From assembly GCA_947184155.2 (NCBI GenBank), contig CAMXCT020001382.1, forward strand, positions 1 through 64,000: 64,000 nt of DNA, written 5' to 3'. The number at the start of each line of letters is the position of its first letter. Positions within the stretch are counted from its first letter, which is position 1. The DNA comes from Cladocopium goreaui (taxonomy: Eukaryota > Sar > Dinophyceae > Suessiales > Symbiodiniaceae). The position numbers were made by a program, and so were the translations under genes. Positions 1 through 10,017 of this stretch are shown here, one piece after another. A model generated the notes under the pieces. It worked only from the letters and a program-made list of their open reading frames with translations, ran no database searches and was not told the origin of the DNA.

Positions 1-2040
1 GGTTTGAAAGGTCCCTAACTGGTCCAGTCAAGCCATAGACAAGCGCGTCCCCTATGCGTCTGCCAAAATCCCCACTCCTGTGCAGTAAATGTCTTTTGTG
101 CTCTGCTTTCGGAATTCGACTTGGATCGTGACTTAGACATCTCAGACAAGTCTTGTCAATTTCACATCCATACGACGCACTCTTCCTACATGGCTCCACG
201 CAAATTGCAGCCTCCTGCTGCAATCCTTCCAAATGTTCGTACTCTTTGATCCAGCTGTGAAACATGCGCAAGTGCCGTCCACTAGCCTGGCACAAATCGG
301 AATGACAGGACTCCCACATCGGATCAAAAAGCGCTGCAAACCCCCGCCCCTAAGGAAGTGCAAGATGAAGCTGAACCTTACCATCCCCACCTTGGGGCAA
401 ATCCTCTTCAAAAAGCTCGTGAATGTGGTCCTGCTGACTCCCCGCTCATCCTCAGCAAAAGGAGTTCAGAATATGTTCAGCAGAGTGGGCCACATCAGGA
501 ACTACTTTCTATGTCAAAGACAAGCATATAAATCGCTACTGGCAATATCAAAAAGTCCTATATATATATATATACATACTCTTCAGCCGGGGTAGCAAGA
601 GGTGACGTCTGTCAGGAATCTTCGAGTACAACCAGAATCAGAACATGAAGCCAGAACGAATTGCTGAATTGCCAGAGTTAGTTTAGGACCTTGCAACTTC
701 TCTGGACCCAAAGCTCCAAGCTGTGTGGGAAGGGGTAAACTCCACTTTGCACTGCCCCAGCGTCTTCCGTGGCGTCCAATGCTCGATGCAGTTTATCAAT
801 CCAAAGATTTTGGTCGACAGGTCCCACTACAGCTTCCGCTTCAGAATGGGACATGCCTCGGCTGCGACCACAACTACCCTACTAGTAGATGAATGAATCC
901 TTAAGCATCGAATTGCAGGTTTTTAAGCCATTGGTCCTGATTTGAGCGGGTAAATCTGCTATTTGGGGAGCGACTTCCGGTTTGTTTTTGCTACATCTGT
1001 CTGACAAAAATTTGGTGAAGATGAGAGACCCAGGTCTCAACCCAAACGACGATGATCAAATATCCTGTAACCCCGGTTTGAAGTGACCACATCGTTGAGT
1101 GCTGCCAACATACCAAAACCTCCAGTGGAGAGACAGTGGTTGAACAGCTTGTGCGCAACCTGAAGGGATGAAACTAGATGGCCCTGGAGAATGAGCTACG
1201 CCAAGCCAATAAAACAAACAATTCAATGATACGTCACATAGATTCACATGGGTCATGATGGGTCATTCACACACTTCCCTGAATATAACGAAGAAGGTTG
1301 TAAAGCAGCCTCCCCACATCTCCCACTGCATCTCAGCGACAACTACCTCATTTCGATTGAGAAATGTTGCGTCCAATGACGCTGCTGTCTCTAGCGGCGG
1401 AACCACCGGCGCCGTATGCGAGAGTCGAAACTTCCGATCTTAGCCCCACTTGCTGGCAAGGCAAACGGAAGCAACAAACTTTTGGGAAATCTTAGCATTC
1501 CGCCGTTCCGCCCTATAGTTTTCTCCACAGCACATACAGTCGCTTTATCGGATGGATCATGATGCACAGATTCTAGGCACCGTACCCTCATCTTCAAACA
1601 ATTCTGGGTCTTCTTCCTGCACGGAAAAATCTTCAGCCGCCGAGAAATTGATAGACCCTACTTCTCCCTGCCCCAAACTCTGGGTGGGGGACCGAATCTC
1701 TATCACCCTTACTACGTCTTGATAAGTTTGATGAGGCTCTCGTCAAGATCTTGAAATTCTCATGTTCTCTCCAGATTGAATCCTGCCAAGTTTTTCTCCT
1801 CCCCAGGCGCGGAGTATCGATAAATGAAGAGGGCGAAAGGTGCATTGAGGGCATCGCTGTTTTGGCCCAAAAGCCAATCCTGCCAAATCTGCCAGTCGCT
1901 CAACCATCGTTTGCATCGTTTGCAACTTGGAGGCGGCCCGGATTAGATTTCACAGTAACATAGACAACAGATTGAAATTGAATGGGATGACTGTCAGAGA
2001 GGCGAACTGTCTGTCTGCGTCAAAACAACCAATTAACCGC
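1..2040. other. Intergenic DNA without a recognisable gene
   Basis: No reading frame here has recognisable protein motifs; the open frames are short and occur on both strands. A short TA run lies near 557-573. I see no RNA gene. Confidence 0.5.
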
Positions 2041-2054
2041 TTTGCAACCCAACA

Positions 2055-3160
2055 GCAGGCTCCAGGGTTCCAGGGTTGCAATGTTCTCGGGCAAGGCCCC
2101 AAGGTTTTGCAGGATTCCAGGGTTCCACAGTTGCAGGTCTCCAGGATTGCACAGTTGCAGGTTTCGAGAGTTCCAAGGTTCCAAAGTTCTGGATTGCCAG
2201 GGTTCTGGGGTTCCAGGTTTCCAGGGTTCAAGGTTCCAAACATCAAGGTTCCAGACTTGTAAGGGTCTTGGTTTGATTCATCAACAACGAAATGACCAGC
2301 GCCATGCAAAACAAATGCCAAACAAATTATGATCCATAGTAAAGCGTCAATTCTACAGCTTCACAAGGTTCCAAGGTTCAAAGTTTTCCACAAGGCTTTC
2401 GGTTTCCAGCCAGGGTAGCAAGGCTCTAAGGTTGCAAGAGGCCAAGTTCGGGGTTCCAAAATTACATGACTCGTTTAAAAATTCCAAGTTCCCTGGTTCC
2501 AAGATCCATGGACCAAGGGACCCATACTATGCGAGTCCCAAAATGCAGGGTTTCAGGTAAAGCTTGAGGGTTTCCAGTGCGCAAGGTTACCACGGCTCAC
2601 GGCAAGCACAAAGGTTCCAGTTGCAAAGGGTCGAAATTTCCGGGATTCCAGGGCTCCAGGGTTGCAGGATTCTAAGGTCGCGGGGTTCCAAGGTTCCAAG
2701 GCTACAAGGCTCCAGGAATCCAAGGTTGCAGGTTTCAACGGTTTCAAAGCTCCAGGGTTCTGGAATTATAGGTTCCAGAGCTCTCCAGAATTCCAAGGTT
2801 GCAATGTCACGGGGCAAAGTTCCAAGCTTGCACCACGATCTCAAGGATGCAGGTTTCCAAGGTTTTAGGCTTAATTTAAGATTGAAGGGTTCCAAGATTT
2901 TAGGGTTTCAGGGTTCCAGGGTTCCTGGGTTCCAGGATCTATCGCTCCAGGTTTTTCAGGGTTCGACTGGTAGGATTTGCCGCACATTCATTAAGCAGAG
3001 AAAAATGCAAACTAATAAAACAAAATTCAAACAAAATCTGCAAGTTTTGTTAACAAGGTTCTAGCAGAGTTCCAGCAAGGTTCGAGCAAGGTTTCACCAG
3101 GCAGCAAGGTTCCACCAAGGTAAGGTTCCAGCAAGGTTCCAGTAAGGTTTCGCCAGTACT
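2055..3160. repeat. Degenerate short-unit minisatellite (GGTTCCAAG-like)
   Basis: The tract is built from variants of a unit of about 9-10 bases, such as GGTTCCAAG, GGTTCCAGG and GGTTGCAGG. Blocks lie near 2055-2270, 2360-2960 and 3055-3160 with AT-richer breaks between. The unit length lets all frames stay open in places, which produces apparent proteins rich in FQGSK or LEPWNPA on both strands; these are artefacts of the repeat. Confidence 0.85.
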
Positions 3161-3670
3161 GTTGCGGTTTTTCGGGGCGTGCATTTTCCTGTCACCACTC
3201 CCCGGGCGCAGAGATTGAAACCCAACAGATTCACTGTTGGGAACTAGTCCCCTGTCCTGGAGAATGACCCTGAAAGTCTGAAAGTTCCTCTTAGGAATTA
3301 TACCTTCAATCCGTTCACACCCAGTGAATCAAAACCATGCACTCATTCCTAGTCGAATGTTTCAGTCAAGATTCAAGATGAACGTCCACGAAAGTTCATG
3401 GTGAAGTTTAGCCTGTCTTAAATATGCGTAAATGAAATCTGTTTGGAGACTTGTCGCGGAAGCACCCAGCGCCTCAATGACAGTAAAGGGCATACTCTCG
3501 TCCAAAAAACAATCTCCTGGTAGGGCTGCATTGTAACAAATTGCAACTCACAGGTGGCGTAAGCAGAACACCAAAGAGGTCCCAAGACTGTGGCTTTTCA
3601 GGGTTTTCCCCCTACTGGCCCAAAATGGCCCAAGACAGTCACCAGATTCGCCAGGAAAAAGTGCAAATCC

Positions 3671-3800
3671 TTAGCCCACCTCCATCCACCGTCCTGTCTT
3701 GTCTCGATAGAAATCAATGATGCGCCCGAAGAGGCGCCTAGCCAGAGCTTCCATGCGCTGCTTGGAGGGCATGGCGTCCTTCAAATTCAGCATGTTGAAC
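3671..3800 (-). CDS. Putative 3' exon of a split EF-hand gene
   Basis: On the minus strand an open segment reads FNMLNLKDAMPSKQRM, continues with ARRLFGRIIDFYRDKTG and ends at a stop at 3673-3671. It is preceded by a pyrimidine-containing stretch ending in CCCAG next to AGG, which could be a splice acceptor. The EF-hand exons lie about 450 bp upstream on the same strand, so I place it tentatively in the same gene. The charged, helical composition suits a linker or regulatory tail of a membrane or signalling protein, but no domain is recognised. Exon ends are guesses. Confidence 0.3.
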
Positions 3801-4237
3801 CTCTGGGTGGCTCAGCAACAAGACCTATGTCACGAGGCACAACAAAACAGTGCATTCTCCGCCCTGTTCACACTTCTGCAAACCTGCAGTTTCAGAACAG
3901 CAAGATGATCTTGACATGTCAGACTATGTCAGACTAAGATGTTTTGGTTCATCCCGATGCGTTTTCCAAGCTCTCCCCACACACCATGCAAGCTGGATAG
4001 CTACAAGCACAGCTACCAGACATGAGGCAACGGAGTATTACACACCGGGGCAACGGACTCTTAAGGGCTTCAGCTACTCACAGGAACAGCCCAAAGTTCC
4101 ACCCGGTTCTGCCGGGTGGTCACATAAACTCATAAACTTCCAGCATACAAGAAATGGCGCTACAAAATTGTTCACACCTTCTCACCTGTTCCAAGCTCAA
4201 GATAACTCTGGGTCTGATCAATTGAAAGCAACTCATA

Positions 4238-4502
4238 TCATCCAAGGGGCATGGCACCCATGCCACAGAAAAGTGCGAGCAGCATCTCCACAAACTCTTC
4301 CTCCTCAAAGGCGCGATTGTCGTTCTCGTCGAAGATTCCTTGCAATCAAGACTGATGTCGTCATGACGGAAATCAGCAACAGCAACAGAAAAATTGGAAA
4401 AAAGCTCGGCAAAGCGGCAAAACCATGTTACACCAATTGCACCAAGATTCCCAGCAAGAAGCGGATCTTTTGCTTCTTGGAGATCGCCTTGGTGGGCTGG
4501 AA
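4238..4502 (-). CDS. Two exons encoding an EF-hand motif (split gene fragment)
   Basis: Two minus-strand segments join into a coherent EF-hand. The first (about 4502-4451) reads RFQPTKAISKKQKIRFLLG. The second (4338 downwards) continues FDENDNRAFEEEEF and then FVEMLLALF. Joined, these give an incoming helix, a 12-residue loop DENDNRAFEEEE with D1, N3, N5 and E12 as calcium ligands, and an exit helix. Position 6 is R instead of the usual G, and a negatively charged residue is at 9. Neither exon shows the motif alone, which supports the splice. The frame meets a stop at 4240-4238, so another donor probably lies before it. EF-hands of this style are common in dinoflagellate channels and kinases, but the parent protein is not recognised. 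Confidence 0.5.
4339..4450 (-). other. Predicted 112-bp GA-AG intron with 8-bp terminal repeat
   Basis: On the minus strand GGAATCTT occurs at both exon borders (plus-strand positions 4444-4451 and 4332-4339). Removing the DNA between them restores the frame through the EF-hand. Read as an intron it starts GAATCTTGG and ends TTGCAAG, a GA-AG intron. Dinoflagellates are known to use GC and GA as 5' splice sites beside GT, and introner insertions leave short direct repeats at their ends. No transcript evidence is available. Confidence 0.45.
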
Positions 4503-4583
4503 CCGCTGAGCAAGACCTGTCTGGCTTGGTGTCTGTTTGCTCTGTTTGTTTGGTGCCTTGAGAAAGCGCTACAACTCAGATAT

Positions 4584-4622
4584 ATAGCCATCATAGCCAT
4601 CATAGCCATCATAGCCATCATA
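4584..4622. repeat. Nine-base tandem repeat (ATAGCCATC)n
   Basis: About four perfect copies of ATAGCCATC follow one another. The minus-strand frame gives a run of MMA residues, so the 168-residue frame spanning it is not a gene. Confidence 0.9.
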
Positions 4623-5263
4623 TAGCGACCAATGCTGGGCCCAGGCTTGGAGATTTCAGATCGGATGGAAGGAGGCAAGAGATCGCAAGGGAACAGACAT
4701 GAACAGAGTCCTTTCTTGTGGAGAACCCAAACGATCAGCGCTTTCTCATGCAGGATGTGCAGTTGTATGCCAGTGTATTTTGATGTATTTTTGCCGTGAT
4801 TTTCCGTGGCTTGTTCAACTTCGTTCCGCTCTTTTCTACTTGTGCTTGTCTGATTTGCCAGATTTCCCCCCAAGGCCACTCTGCGTAGCTTTTGAGCACT
4901 GCAAACATCTATATACCTTTAAGCACGTCAGCACAATACATTTTGGGCCATAAGTATCGTACTCAGCAAGCCGTTTCACTTAGCAAACTACTGAACATTC
5001 TCAATCTTGTCCGCTTATCTCAACATCTCTATCTCGATTTGTCTGCACCAAGAAGCTCATGTCTAAACTTCCAAAACAGTGCACTAGCTGTCATTAGCTC
5101 TTGAGACTGCGCATTTGTTCCAAATTAAGGAACACAGCAAACGTTGCTTGGTGGTCGGAGTCTAAGGACCTCGGGGGAAGCAATCTGGTGCGGTCTGCTC
5201 CACGAAGAAGTAATCTGGAAACATCTGGAAACAGGATAGCCTGTGATAACCTGTGATAACAAT

Positions 5264-5308
5264 CTCATTATCTTCTCATTATCTTCTCATTATCTTCTCA
5301 TTATCGTC
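5264..5308. repeat. Eleven-base tandem repeat (CTCATTATCTT)n
   Basis: About four copies of CTCATTATCTT are followed by a variant ending in CGTCTCC. Two copies of CTGTGATAAC directly precede the array. Confidence 0.85.
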
Positions 5309-5717
5309 TCCATTTAAATGTGCCAAGGTGCCCCTGACTTGGGAGAGTTGGGGGAATGAAAACACAACATAATTCCAGCCAAGGAGCAGTGGACATCAAA
5401 ATACAAACTGTGATCAATGGAGAAATTGGAAGTTTTATTCTCACATAGTCCTGGAAGCGCAAGCTAGTCTGGATCACTGGAAGAATTGGATTTGCAATTT
5501 TTAAGACATTTCAAAACCACAGGCAGGCGATGAGAGGGAACATTGGAGCATTTGGTCAGAATCTGAGCTTGACCTACACACAAGTCATTCTGCCTTCCGA
5601 TGTCAGCCCACACATACAAACAAAACAAAATCAGTCGTTCAAGCCTTGCTGTATCCATGCACGGATTGCTGGTCTTACGAGTAGTCGAATAATCAAAAAG
5701 ATCCCACTGCTGAGTCA

Positions 5718-6370
5718 CACACTAGACAAGAATGGATCATTATATGATCCGGCAGGAACTGAATCCTGAAACATGCAGATTAGATACGAAACAATGAAAT
5801 TAACGATGCAGCCTACGAATAATGGAAGTACTTCAGAATGGTCATCGGGTTCAGAATCGCATCAAAAAGAATAAATAAACCAGCAATAATATCATCGGCG
5901 ATGTCTCGGCGAAGCTTAGCCAATAAATAAATAACTGTCGGCGACGATGGTGTCGGCGATCATGTAAACAGATTGTTCCAAGTATGTTTTCTACGTCCTT
6001 GCTCTGAGGAAGGTTCTGATGTAGCAAAAACCATTACATGGTTTCGGCGAAAATACAGATTGTGGCAACCGTGAAGAAATAAATAAATTGACATTGACAT
6101 TGACATTGAGGTTCTTGGGTTGAGCCTCTTCCCATCAGCAAACATGGACAATTGAATAGAAGCAAACCCTGAACAACCGGTGATCACAACAACGCAGGTA
6201 CGTCACTGGACGTCTCCAGTGATATCCTCAGGACACTGCAGAGAGCTTTGTTAAGTGGAGCTCTGCAGGCCTGCTCCACTCCCCTGCAAATGTGAAAAGA
6301 TTCCCGGCAAATGTGAACAGATTTGAATCAAAGAAGTTTTACATCTGTTCAGATGTTACACACACACACA
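5718..6370 (-). repeat. Pseudo-LTR, 3' copy relative to the coding strand
   Basis: It matches 18390-19043 throughout except for one inserted base (TCGCATC here against TCGACATC there). It contains (TGACAT)3, an AATAAATAAATA run, a stem-loop with an 8-bp stem at 6203-6222, a second 8-bp stem pairing 6236-6243 with 6261-6268, and a terminal (AC)n run at 6358-6370. No hammerhead ribozyme core (CUGAUGA with GAAA) was found on either strand. Confidence 0.9.
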
Positions 6371-6387
6371 CCCCGCGTGTAGCGGGG
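6371..6387. other. Perfect hairpin abutting the pseudo-LTR
   Basis: CCCCGC, a five-base loop GTGTA and GCGGGG form a perfect 6-bp GC stem directly next to the (AC)n end of the pseudo-LTR, on the inner side. It is absent from the outer side of the other copy at 19044, so it belongs to the internal 3' untranslated DNA of the element. Confidence 0.6.
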
Positions 6388-6480
6388 TTTGATTTTTTGG
6401 ATGAGCAACGCAGCAAAAGTTGGCAAGATTATTCAAATACAAAAACCGTTTCCGGTACTAATGTACAGAGCCGTGTTCAA

Positions 6481-7206
6481 TCACTCAGAAGGGAGGTGCG
6501 TCCCAGCTTGAAGTGTTTGGATCGCGTCACGGAAGCTCATGTCCTCAAGCATCCTCCACGTGTCGTTGAGTTCCCCCGATGCCATAGCAGCCCTCAAAGT
6601 GATGGAAAGTTGTTGGGACAGGTCCTGAATCTTCGGAGTAAAGTGGGTTGCCTCCGTAGGTGCCGTGGGCTCAATGGGAACATTGTGATAAGGGTGATGT
6701 CCATGTACTAGAGGAATCTCAAAGTGATGTCGCCAGTAATCCGCTGTGCGCAGGGACCACTCCCAGTTGCCCGAAAGACCGTAAAAGTAGTGCTCAGGAT
6801 CACGACATTTGGAAAGCCCGGACAAGGGGATCTCTTCAATGAATAGCGCCCTGGTATTGTTGGAGTGAGTAATGATCTTGAATTGGATCTGGTGAACCAC
6901 GCGGGAAGAGAAGTGAGCACGATGGAGGTAGTGGTATGCAGGACGTTGCTCCGTCGGAAAAGGGGCGTCAAAAGGTGCGGGGCCTGAATATGTATCAGAA
7001 TGGGTCGTGGTTCCAGTGTCGGTAGTTGTATTGTCAGCTGCTAAAGGTGCCGAAGGGGTCCCAGTAGTAGGATCAGGAAGACCAGAATGACATAGTGTAG
7101 AAGCCGGGCCGTCTGGTGCTTGATCAGGGTTGGTAGGAGCAAGTCCACGGTTGGGATTCGAAGGCCAAGCCAAGCCCGCCACGGTCGCGTCTCGTTTATG
7201 CTCCAT
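6481..7206 (-). CDS. Accessory ORF of the PLE, unknown function (241 aa)
   Basis: This is the last ORF of the element, ending about 110 bp before the pseudo-LTR. I start it at the ATGG of MEHKRDATVAGLAW, since the longer frame has no ATG upstream. The first third is rich in P, T, D and G and looks disordered. The rest is a compact region with FKIITHSNNTRALFIEEIPL and LRTADYWRHHFEIPL. The second motif resembles LRTTANQWRRYYDVPL in the ORF at 8248-8944, so the two may be diverged paralogues. No catalytic motif, membrane segment or signal peptide is seen. A GGGTGAAACGA motif sits directly upstream of the start; related motifs stand before two other ORFs of the element. Confidence 0.65.
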   Translation of the reverse strand: MEHKRDATVAGLAWPSNPNRGLAPTNPDQAPDGPASTLCHSGLPDPTTGTPSAPLAADNTTTDTGTTTHSDTYSGPAPFDAPFPTEQRPAYHYLHRAHFSSRVVHQIQFKIITHSNNTRALFIEEIPLSGLSKCRDPEHYFYGLSGNWEWSLRTADYWRHHFEIPLVHGHHPYHNVPIEPTAPTEATHFTPKIQDLSQQLSITLRAAMASGELNDTWRMLEDMSFRDAIQTLQAGTHLPSE

Positions 7207-7472
7207 GGGTGAAACGATCAGAAATGCGTGAGATGGTGCAACAAAAGCTGAGGTATCACGAAAATGCGAGAGTGAGCCCAGCCCAGGAATAAAAATAACC
7301 AAAATGATGATAAAAGTGAGGTCCAGTCATCAATCAAGTGGTTCAAGGTTCACGGAAAGGCAATAGTTCAAAGCCTAACAAAATGGAATTCCCAGAATCC
7401 TTCGTGTTGAAAATTGTCAACGGTAAAACGACAAACCCTCGAGCATTGTCTTTTTTGTGGCCAGTGAGCGTA
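7207..7472 (-). other. Spacer between element ORFs
   Basis: This 266-bp spacer has no conserved frame. It carries one GGTGAAACGA-like motif next to the downstream ATG and AT-rich stretches. Similar spacers of 100-200 bp separate most ORFs of the element. Confidence 0.4.
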
Positions 7473-8066
7473 TCAGGGCAGGATCACACCGGGAGTAACT
7501 TTGCTGCATCGTAGACGTAGTACGAAAGGCTGTGAGGTACCCGGGACGAGCAAGGAGGATTCAATGTAGTTGTACTGTCGGAGTCGCCATTCGGGTCGGT
7601 ATTCTTCCAGAAGCTGCATGATCGTCATCTCATTGGGGACTTGGAACGAATCACCTTCCAGGTCGCAATAGCGAAACTCCAAATTCGAAGGGTCAAACTG
7701 GATGTCCCATTGGGTCCTCAATCTTTTTGAAATGCGGAAACGTAGTTCTCCAATGGGAAGGACACCGGCTTCCACTGGTCCCATCTGACGTGACCAGGTG
7801 AACAGACCTTCAAGTTCGTAGCCAGTAACATTTTTGAGGTTTGAGCTAGCCAAAGCCATGTAGTGTTCACGGTCAGGTTCGCTGCGATGAGTCAGTTCCT
7901 GTAAGGGAGAGTAGTCAATCAAAATAAGGATAGGTCGGTATGGAGGAGGGTTCAAGTGACCAGGAAGGCCTCGGGGTCCAGCAAACCATCCAATGGTGCG
8001 GGTGCCCTCTGGTGTCTCAACCGTAGCTGTAGCGCGATATGGATGGGGCCGAGACGAATGAGCCAT
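7473..8066 (-). CDS. Accessory ORF of the PLE, unknown function (197 aa)
   Basis: The frame is open from further upstream, but the first convincing start is the ATGG of MAHSSRPHPY. The protein is a single compact region without low-complexity tails. It has RPILILIDYSPLQEL near residue 50 and LLEEYRPEWRLRQY near residue 150. The ORF at 9167-9838 has a similar layout (RPVIFQLDLKPMQQL and later LNWFYPRWKTHQ), so the two may be related. No enzyme motif is recognised. It is flanked on both sides by ORFs of the other small family. Confidence 0.6.
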   Translation of the reverse strand: MAHSSRPHPYRATATVETPEGTRTIGWFAGPRGLPGHLNPPPYRPILILIDYSPLQELTHRSEPDREHYMALASSNLKNVTGYELEGLFTWSRQMGPVEAGVLPIGELRFRISKRLRTQWDIQFDPSNLEFRYCDLEGDSFQVPNEMTIMQLLEEYRPEWRLRQYNYIESSLLVPGTSQPFVLRLRCSKVTPGVILP

Positions 8067-8247
8067 GGCGTTGAATGTCAGGTTTCGAGTATAAAGCGAA
8101 AAGCCCAAGCTGCAACATAGAAGGACAATGACCAAGGAATAAATCCCAAAAATTGGAAAATGGAGGGAAAAGGTATACCGAATGAGTAGTCACAAATCGA
8201 CGTGTAGTCACCGTACCTTTTCCGATTCCGACAAATAATGTGGTGTA

Positions 8248-8944
8248 TTACACACTGGAGTCAGACATATCCATCAGGTCCGTCTCGTTCGCTTCCAGTG
8301 GACCATGTACTTGTTGAGGAGGGATGGTGGGGCGATTGAGAGGTAAGGTACGTTGCAATGTTGCCGGTGGTGAAGAAGGTGGTGTAGACCGCCATGGTGG
8401 CCAATATAAAGAGGTGGTGGTTCCTTGAGAGTGGTGTTGGGCGGAACGTCCCCAGCATGACTGTAAAATATGGAGTTGGTCCGGTATCGCTTCGTACGGT
8501 TGGGAGACGTAGACGTTGGAGTGTTCCGGGTGTGGTAGAACAGGACCAGCAGTTGCCGTAGGGGAGGAGGATGATTGGAGTGGTACGTCATAGTATCGGC
8601 GCCACTGGTTGGCCGTGGTACGTAGGGTAGCAGCTGGTAGCACAATCGTTGGTGAGGTGCATGTTCTCCAGAAATGTTTCCACTGGTTTCCACGTTTCAA
8701 TACCATCAAGTGTCCTTTCCACGATCCAAAGTTCATCTGGACGAGTAGATAAAGGGTAGCTCAGCTTCTTGATGAAGACGGAATGGACGGTGGTTGAGGT
8801 TGGAATCATTCGCGCTTCACGGGGAATATATGATGCCGAGGTAGGATCATCCGGTGGTAGGTGTGGAACGAGGCCATGTGCGGATGTAGGTGAGGAACGG
8901 TTTGAGACAAATCGGGCATTGTCATCCGTGTTGGAGGTCATCAT
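8248..8944 (-). CDS. Accessory ORF of the PLE, frame broken once (about 230 aa)
   Basis: The gene starts at MMTSNTDDNARF (ATG at 8944-8942). Its first frame runs to about 8660 (ETFLENMHLT) and then closes at 8588. A second frame continues the protein from about 8660 (PTIVLPAATLRTTANQWRRYY) to the stop at 8248, ending in an acidic tail TDLMDMSDSSV. The break may be a frameshift mutation, a sequencing error or programmed shifting. The LRT-x-WR-x-PL motif links it to the 6481-7206 ORF. The remainder is rich in S, T and P. No function is recognised. Confidence 0.5.
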
Positions 8945-9166
8945 GTACAGTAGCAATAATATGATATCGAGATAAACTGAACTGAAGCCAAAAAGCCGTG
9001 GGGAAAGGTCAATGATGGAAGGACGAACCAAGAACATCGCAATATGTAAAGAGGAGAAGCAAGGGGGACAAAAGAAACCCAAAAACCGGGGTGGCGGACA
9101 TCATAACGAGTGCATTTTTCTTTTCTCATAGAGGTGAGCGTCGCCAAGTTCTATCTCCAAGGTTAA

Positions 9167-9838
9167 TCACTCGGCCGCTTTAGTGTATCTGGTGGCCGTG
9201 ACGAATGGATGCCCACGAGGAATCACTTGAACATGTACAGCGAAGCCTGTGTCTTGTGCATCTGGATGGGGTGTCAGCAGCAAAGGTGAACACTCACGAG
9301 TCGTGAAAGCATCGAGATGTTGATGAGTTTTCCATCTCGGGTAGAACCAGTTCAAAACGTCCAAAAGAGAATGAGGGAGGTCGTCAAGCATCTGAGCTCC
9401 TTGATCAGTATCAATCATCATGTAGAAATCTGACGCTGGTAGGTGTATCGACCATCGTTGTAGCAACGTGTCGGTGACCACAGTTTTGAGGTCTGAAACA
9501 AAATGACTGCGAGCATAGTCCGGGTAGATCACCTTGAACGTCTGAAACAGGCTATCGTAGGTGGCCGTAGGGAGGTTGCCCGCGACCTTAGGGGTCAAGA
9601 TGTTGTAGTAAGGGTTGCGGACGGCAAGTTGCTGCATCGGCTTCAGGTCCAATTGGAAAATAACCGGTCGATGGGGTGTCATAGGCGGAGTCCGGTTGGG
9701 TGGGTGCTGAAGTGACGAAGAACCCATAGCGGAAGACGATGCCCTTGTTGGAGAGCGTGAGCGTCGTGTAGGTGAGATCCTCTCGTTGGACATAGCTCTC
9801 AGTTGGCAATAGCGGTCCAGGTGAATGCGGAGAGACAT
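9167..9838 (-). CDS. Accessory ORF of the PLE, unknown function (223 aa)
   Basis: The ORF starts at a true ATG (9838-9836). A second ATG, MSNERISPTRRSRSP, follows 15 residues later. The first 50 residues are basic and serine-rich with an RRSRSP stretch, a plausible nuclear localisation or RNA-contact tail. The body begins with RPVIFQLDLKPMQQL and includes LNWFYPRWKTHQ, comparable to motifs of the ORF at 7473-8066. No catalytic signature is visible. Confidence 0.6.
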   Translation of the reverse strand: MSLRIHLDRYCQLRAMSNERISPTRRSRSPTRASSSAMGSSSLQHPPNRTPPMTPHRPVIFQLDLKPMQQLAVRNPYYNILTPKVAGNLPTATYDSLFQTFKVIYPDYARSHFVSDLKTVVTDTLLQRWSIHLPASDFYMMIDTDQGAQMLDDLPHSLLDVLNWFYPRWKTHQHLDAFTTRECSPLLLTPHPDAQDTGFAVHVQVIPRGHPFVTATRYTKAAE

Positions 9839-10017
9839 AATAAATGGCTAGCGGGTTATATGATACGACGTGTCAAAAGTCAATGGGGCAACAACGCCCG
9901 AGGTTGTGAAGATCAACGAAAGGAACAATGATTCACAAAGAAAAGGCCAACTGGTTGGTGAGACTGTGATACAGTGCCGCAAACTACCTTTTTCTTGTGG
10001 TTCGCATATGTCGTTGG

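Noticed and set aside
2042..3064. Proteins of 96-166 codons on both strands
   Set aside because: They are translations of the degenerate 9-10-bp minisatellite and occur in several frames at once.
4373..4879. 168-codon minus-strand ORF with MMA repeats
   Set aside because: It runs through the ATAGCCATC repeat in a different frame from the EF-hand exons and ends in a poly-C artefact.
5718..6370. Hammerhead ribozyme in the pseudo-LTR (TTCTGATGTAGC...GCGAAAATAC)
   Set aside because: The position after CUGAUG is U instead of A and the stems do not form. N-terminal-endonuclease PLEs are known to lack hammerheads.
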